Positions 63,361 to 64,000 of a stretch of DNA of 64,000 bases are shown here, in pieces. The position numbers were made by a program, and so were the translations under genes. The stretch's first letter is position 1. Every line of letters starts with the position of its first letter. The DNA is from Rotaria macrura (Eukaryota; Rotifera; Eurotatoria; Philodinida; Philodinidae), in assembly GCA_900239685.1 (NCBI GenBank), contig OENT01000739.1:1-64000 (forward strand). Reading direction: 5' to 3'. The notes beneath the pieces are model-generated. The model was not told where the DNA came from and searched no databases. It saw nothing but the letters and a program-made list of their open reading frames with translations.

Positions 63361-63485
63361 TTTCTAGTGTAGACAAGGCCTTAGTGACTTGTTCAAGGTC
63401 ATTTCATGGATGATAGTACTGAGATTTGATCACACTATCTTGTGAATACGTGTCTAACAACGTAACCACTCAGCCATGGTAGCTC
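63361..63485 (-). mobile_element. tRNA-headed SINE, CORE-like
   Basis: Read on the minus strand, GAGCTACCATGGCTGAGTGG opens a tRNA-like head with an A-box-like TGGCTGAGTGGTTA (63463-63476) and a B-box-like GATCAAATC (63423-63431) at tRNA-like spacing. About 30 nt later it reads TGACCTTGAACAAGTCACT, strikingly like the central core of CORE-SINEs such as MIR as I remember it. The head is too degenerate to fold as a working tRNA. The 3' limit is uncertain. Confidence 0.55.
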
Positions 63486-63857
63486 TTTAGAAATGTTCGA
63501 CCATTTTCCATTACAGTATATTTCCCTTCGATATTTATCCCCCTTGTATTTTCGATATTTTTCGTTTCAACCGAATTACGTCCAGCAAAAAGCATACAAA
63601 ACTCCACGCATACACGTTTTTCGAAGCATCATATAAATGAAACTCTGAGATTTCTGTCATGTTTCTGTCTTTTTATCTGATATCATGTTATCTACGCAAT
63701 GGTATCATTCATTCTTACTGCTCGTCCTGTCACCAAAGAAATAAGTTTCACTTTTGTGCCCTGTATGCAGTTTGCGACTACTTCAGCGAGGAGATAAAAT
63801 CAAAGTGATATCTTTGCTTTGATTTTATGTCACCGTATTACTTTTATTTTATAGCTG
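63486..63857. other. flank of the last gene, with a perfect hairpin
   Basis: A perfect 12-bp inverted repeat, ATAAAATCAAAG / CTTTGATTTTAT, occupies 63794-63828 with an 11-nt loop, ending 29 bp before the next start codon. TTTTATAG at 63847-63854 could be a splice acceptor. Confidence 0.5.
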
Positions 63858-64000
63858 ATGACCACTACTCTAATGGCTACTCTGCCTGAGCGTCCTGTTG
63901 TCAAAAATGAAGCGCCCATAAAAGAGGATGTTGCAGATCTCTCATTTGTTTCCGAACCCATCGGAAAACTTTTCGGCTCGTTGCCTACCGATTGCAACTA
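63858..64000 (+). CDS. partial gene, hypothetical, runs off the window
   Basis: An open frame from ATG 63858 to the window end (47 codons), starting MTTTLMATLPERPVVKNEAP and then acidic and Ser-rich residues. It is less AT-biased than the flanks and has no stop. An acceptor-like TTTTATAG just upstream means the true start may lie in an earlier exon. Too short to identify. Confidence 0.4.
   Translation, partial: MTTTLMATLPERPVVKNEAPIKEDVADLSFVSEPIGKLFGSLPTDCN

Noticed and set aside
63405-63485. Functional tRNA gene
   Set aside because: A- and B-box-like elements are present, but the arms do not pair into a sound cloverleaf and a SINE-like core follows.
1-64000. CRISPR array, bacterial operon or prophage
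   Set aside because: No regular repeat-spacer array, Shine-Dalgarno-led gene series or phage genes; introns and metazoan families show a nuclear eukaryotic sequence.

Overview
The window looks like nuclear DNA of a small AT-rich metazoan, most likely a bdelloid rotifer. Reasons: roughly one-third GC; many GT-AG introns of 50-85 bp inside metazoan-type genes (cathepsin L, adhesion GPCR); and several intronless genes of bacterial or fungal type (protoglobin, DUF4188 protein, sterol-desaturase-type hydroxylase) among many short non-autonomous transposons. The taxon is an inference; no rRNA or mitochondrial marker is present.

Layout. 1-2855: no gene seen. 2856-3455 (-): single-exon protoglobin. 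3456-12396: gene-poor, with two related hairpin motifs near 6.2-6.3 kb. 12397-17394 (+): a three-exon gene fusing a membrane-anchored FAD-linked oxidase to a SAM methyltransferase (1317 aa after splicing). 22331-23149 (+): fatty-acid/sterol hydroxylase. 26366-27199 (-): DUF4188 membrane protein. 30400-32333 (-): secreted YHYH-domain protein, three exons once spliced by eye. 32.4-45 kb: a transposon graveyard with several TIR elements, two solo LTRs and a decayed adhesion-GPCR pseudogene. 46170-47988 (-): four-exon coiled-coil protein of 547 aa. 48.4-49.5 kb: a 21-nt minisatellite and a small spliced basic-protein gene. 49.5-57.5 kb: no convincing gene. 57579-61738 (+): six-exon cathepsin L-like protein of 333 aa. 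61.7-64 kb: a 192-nt run of N, a tRNA-headed SINE-like repeat, and the start of a gene running off the edge.

The strongest observations are these. (1) The cathepsin L-like gene is intact in reading frame and splice sites but has lost both catalytic residues (Cys to Asp, His to Leu) while keeping all six disulphide cysteines and the NSWG motif, so it encodes a pseudoprotease. (2) An FAD oxidase-methyltransferase fusion lies within 5 kb of a sterol-desaturase-type hydroxylase and within 10 kb of a DUF4188 oxidoreductase-like protein, which could be an acquired lipid or secondary-metabolite cluster. (3) A palindromic MITE sits inside a YHYH-gene intron, which would be about 47 nt without it. (4) The two hairpin motifs at 6.2-6.3 kb show compensatory base changes.

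All exon structures were derived by hand from reading frame, GT-AG sites and codon phase. No transcript data or database search was available.
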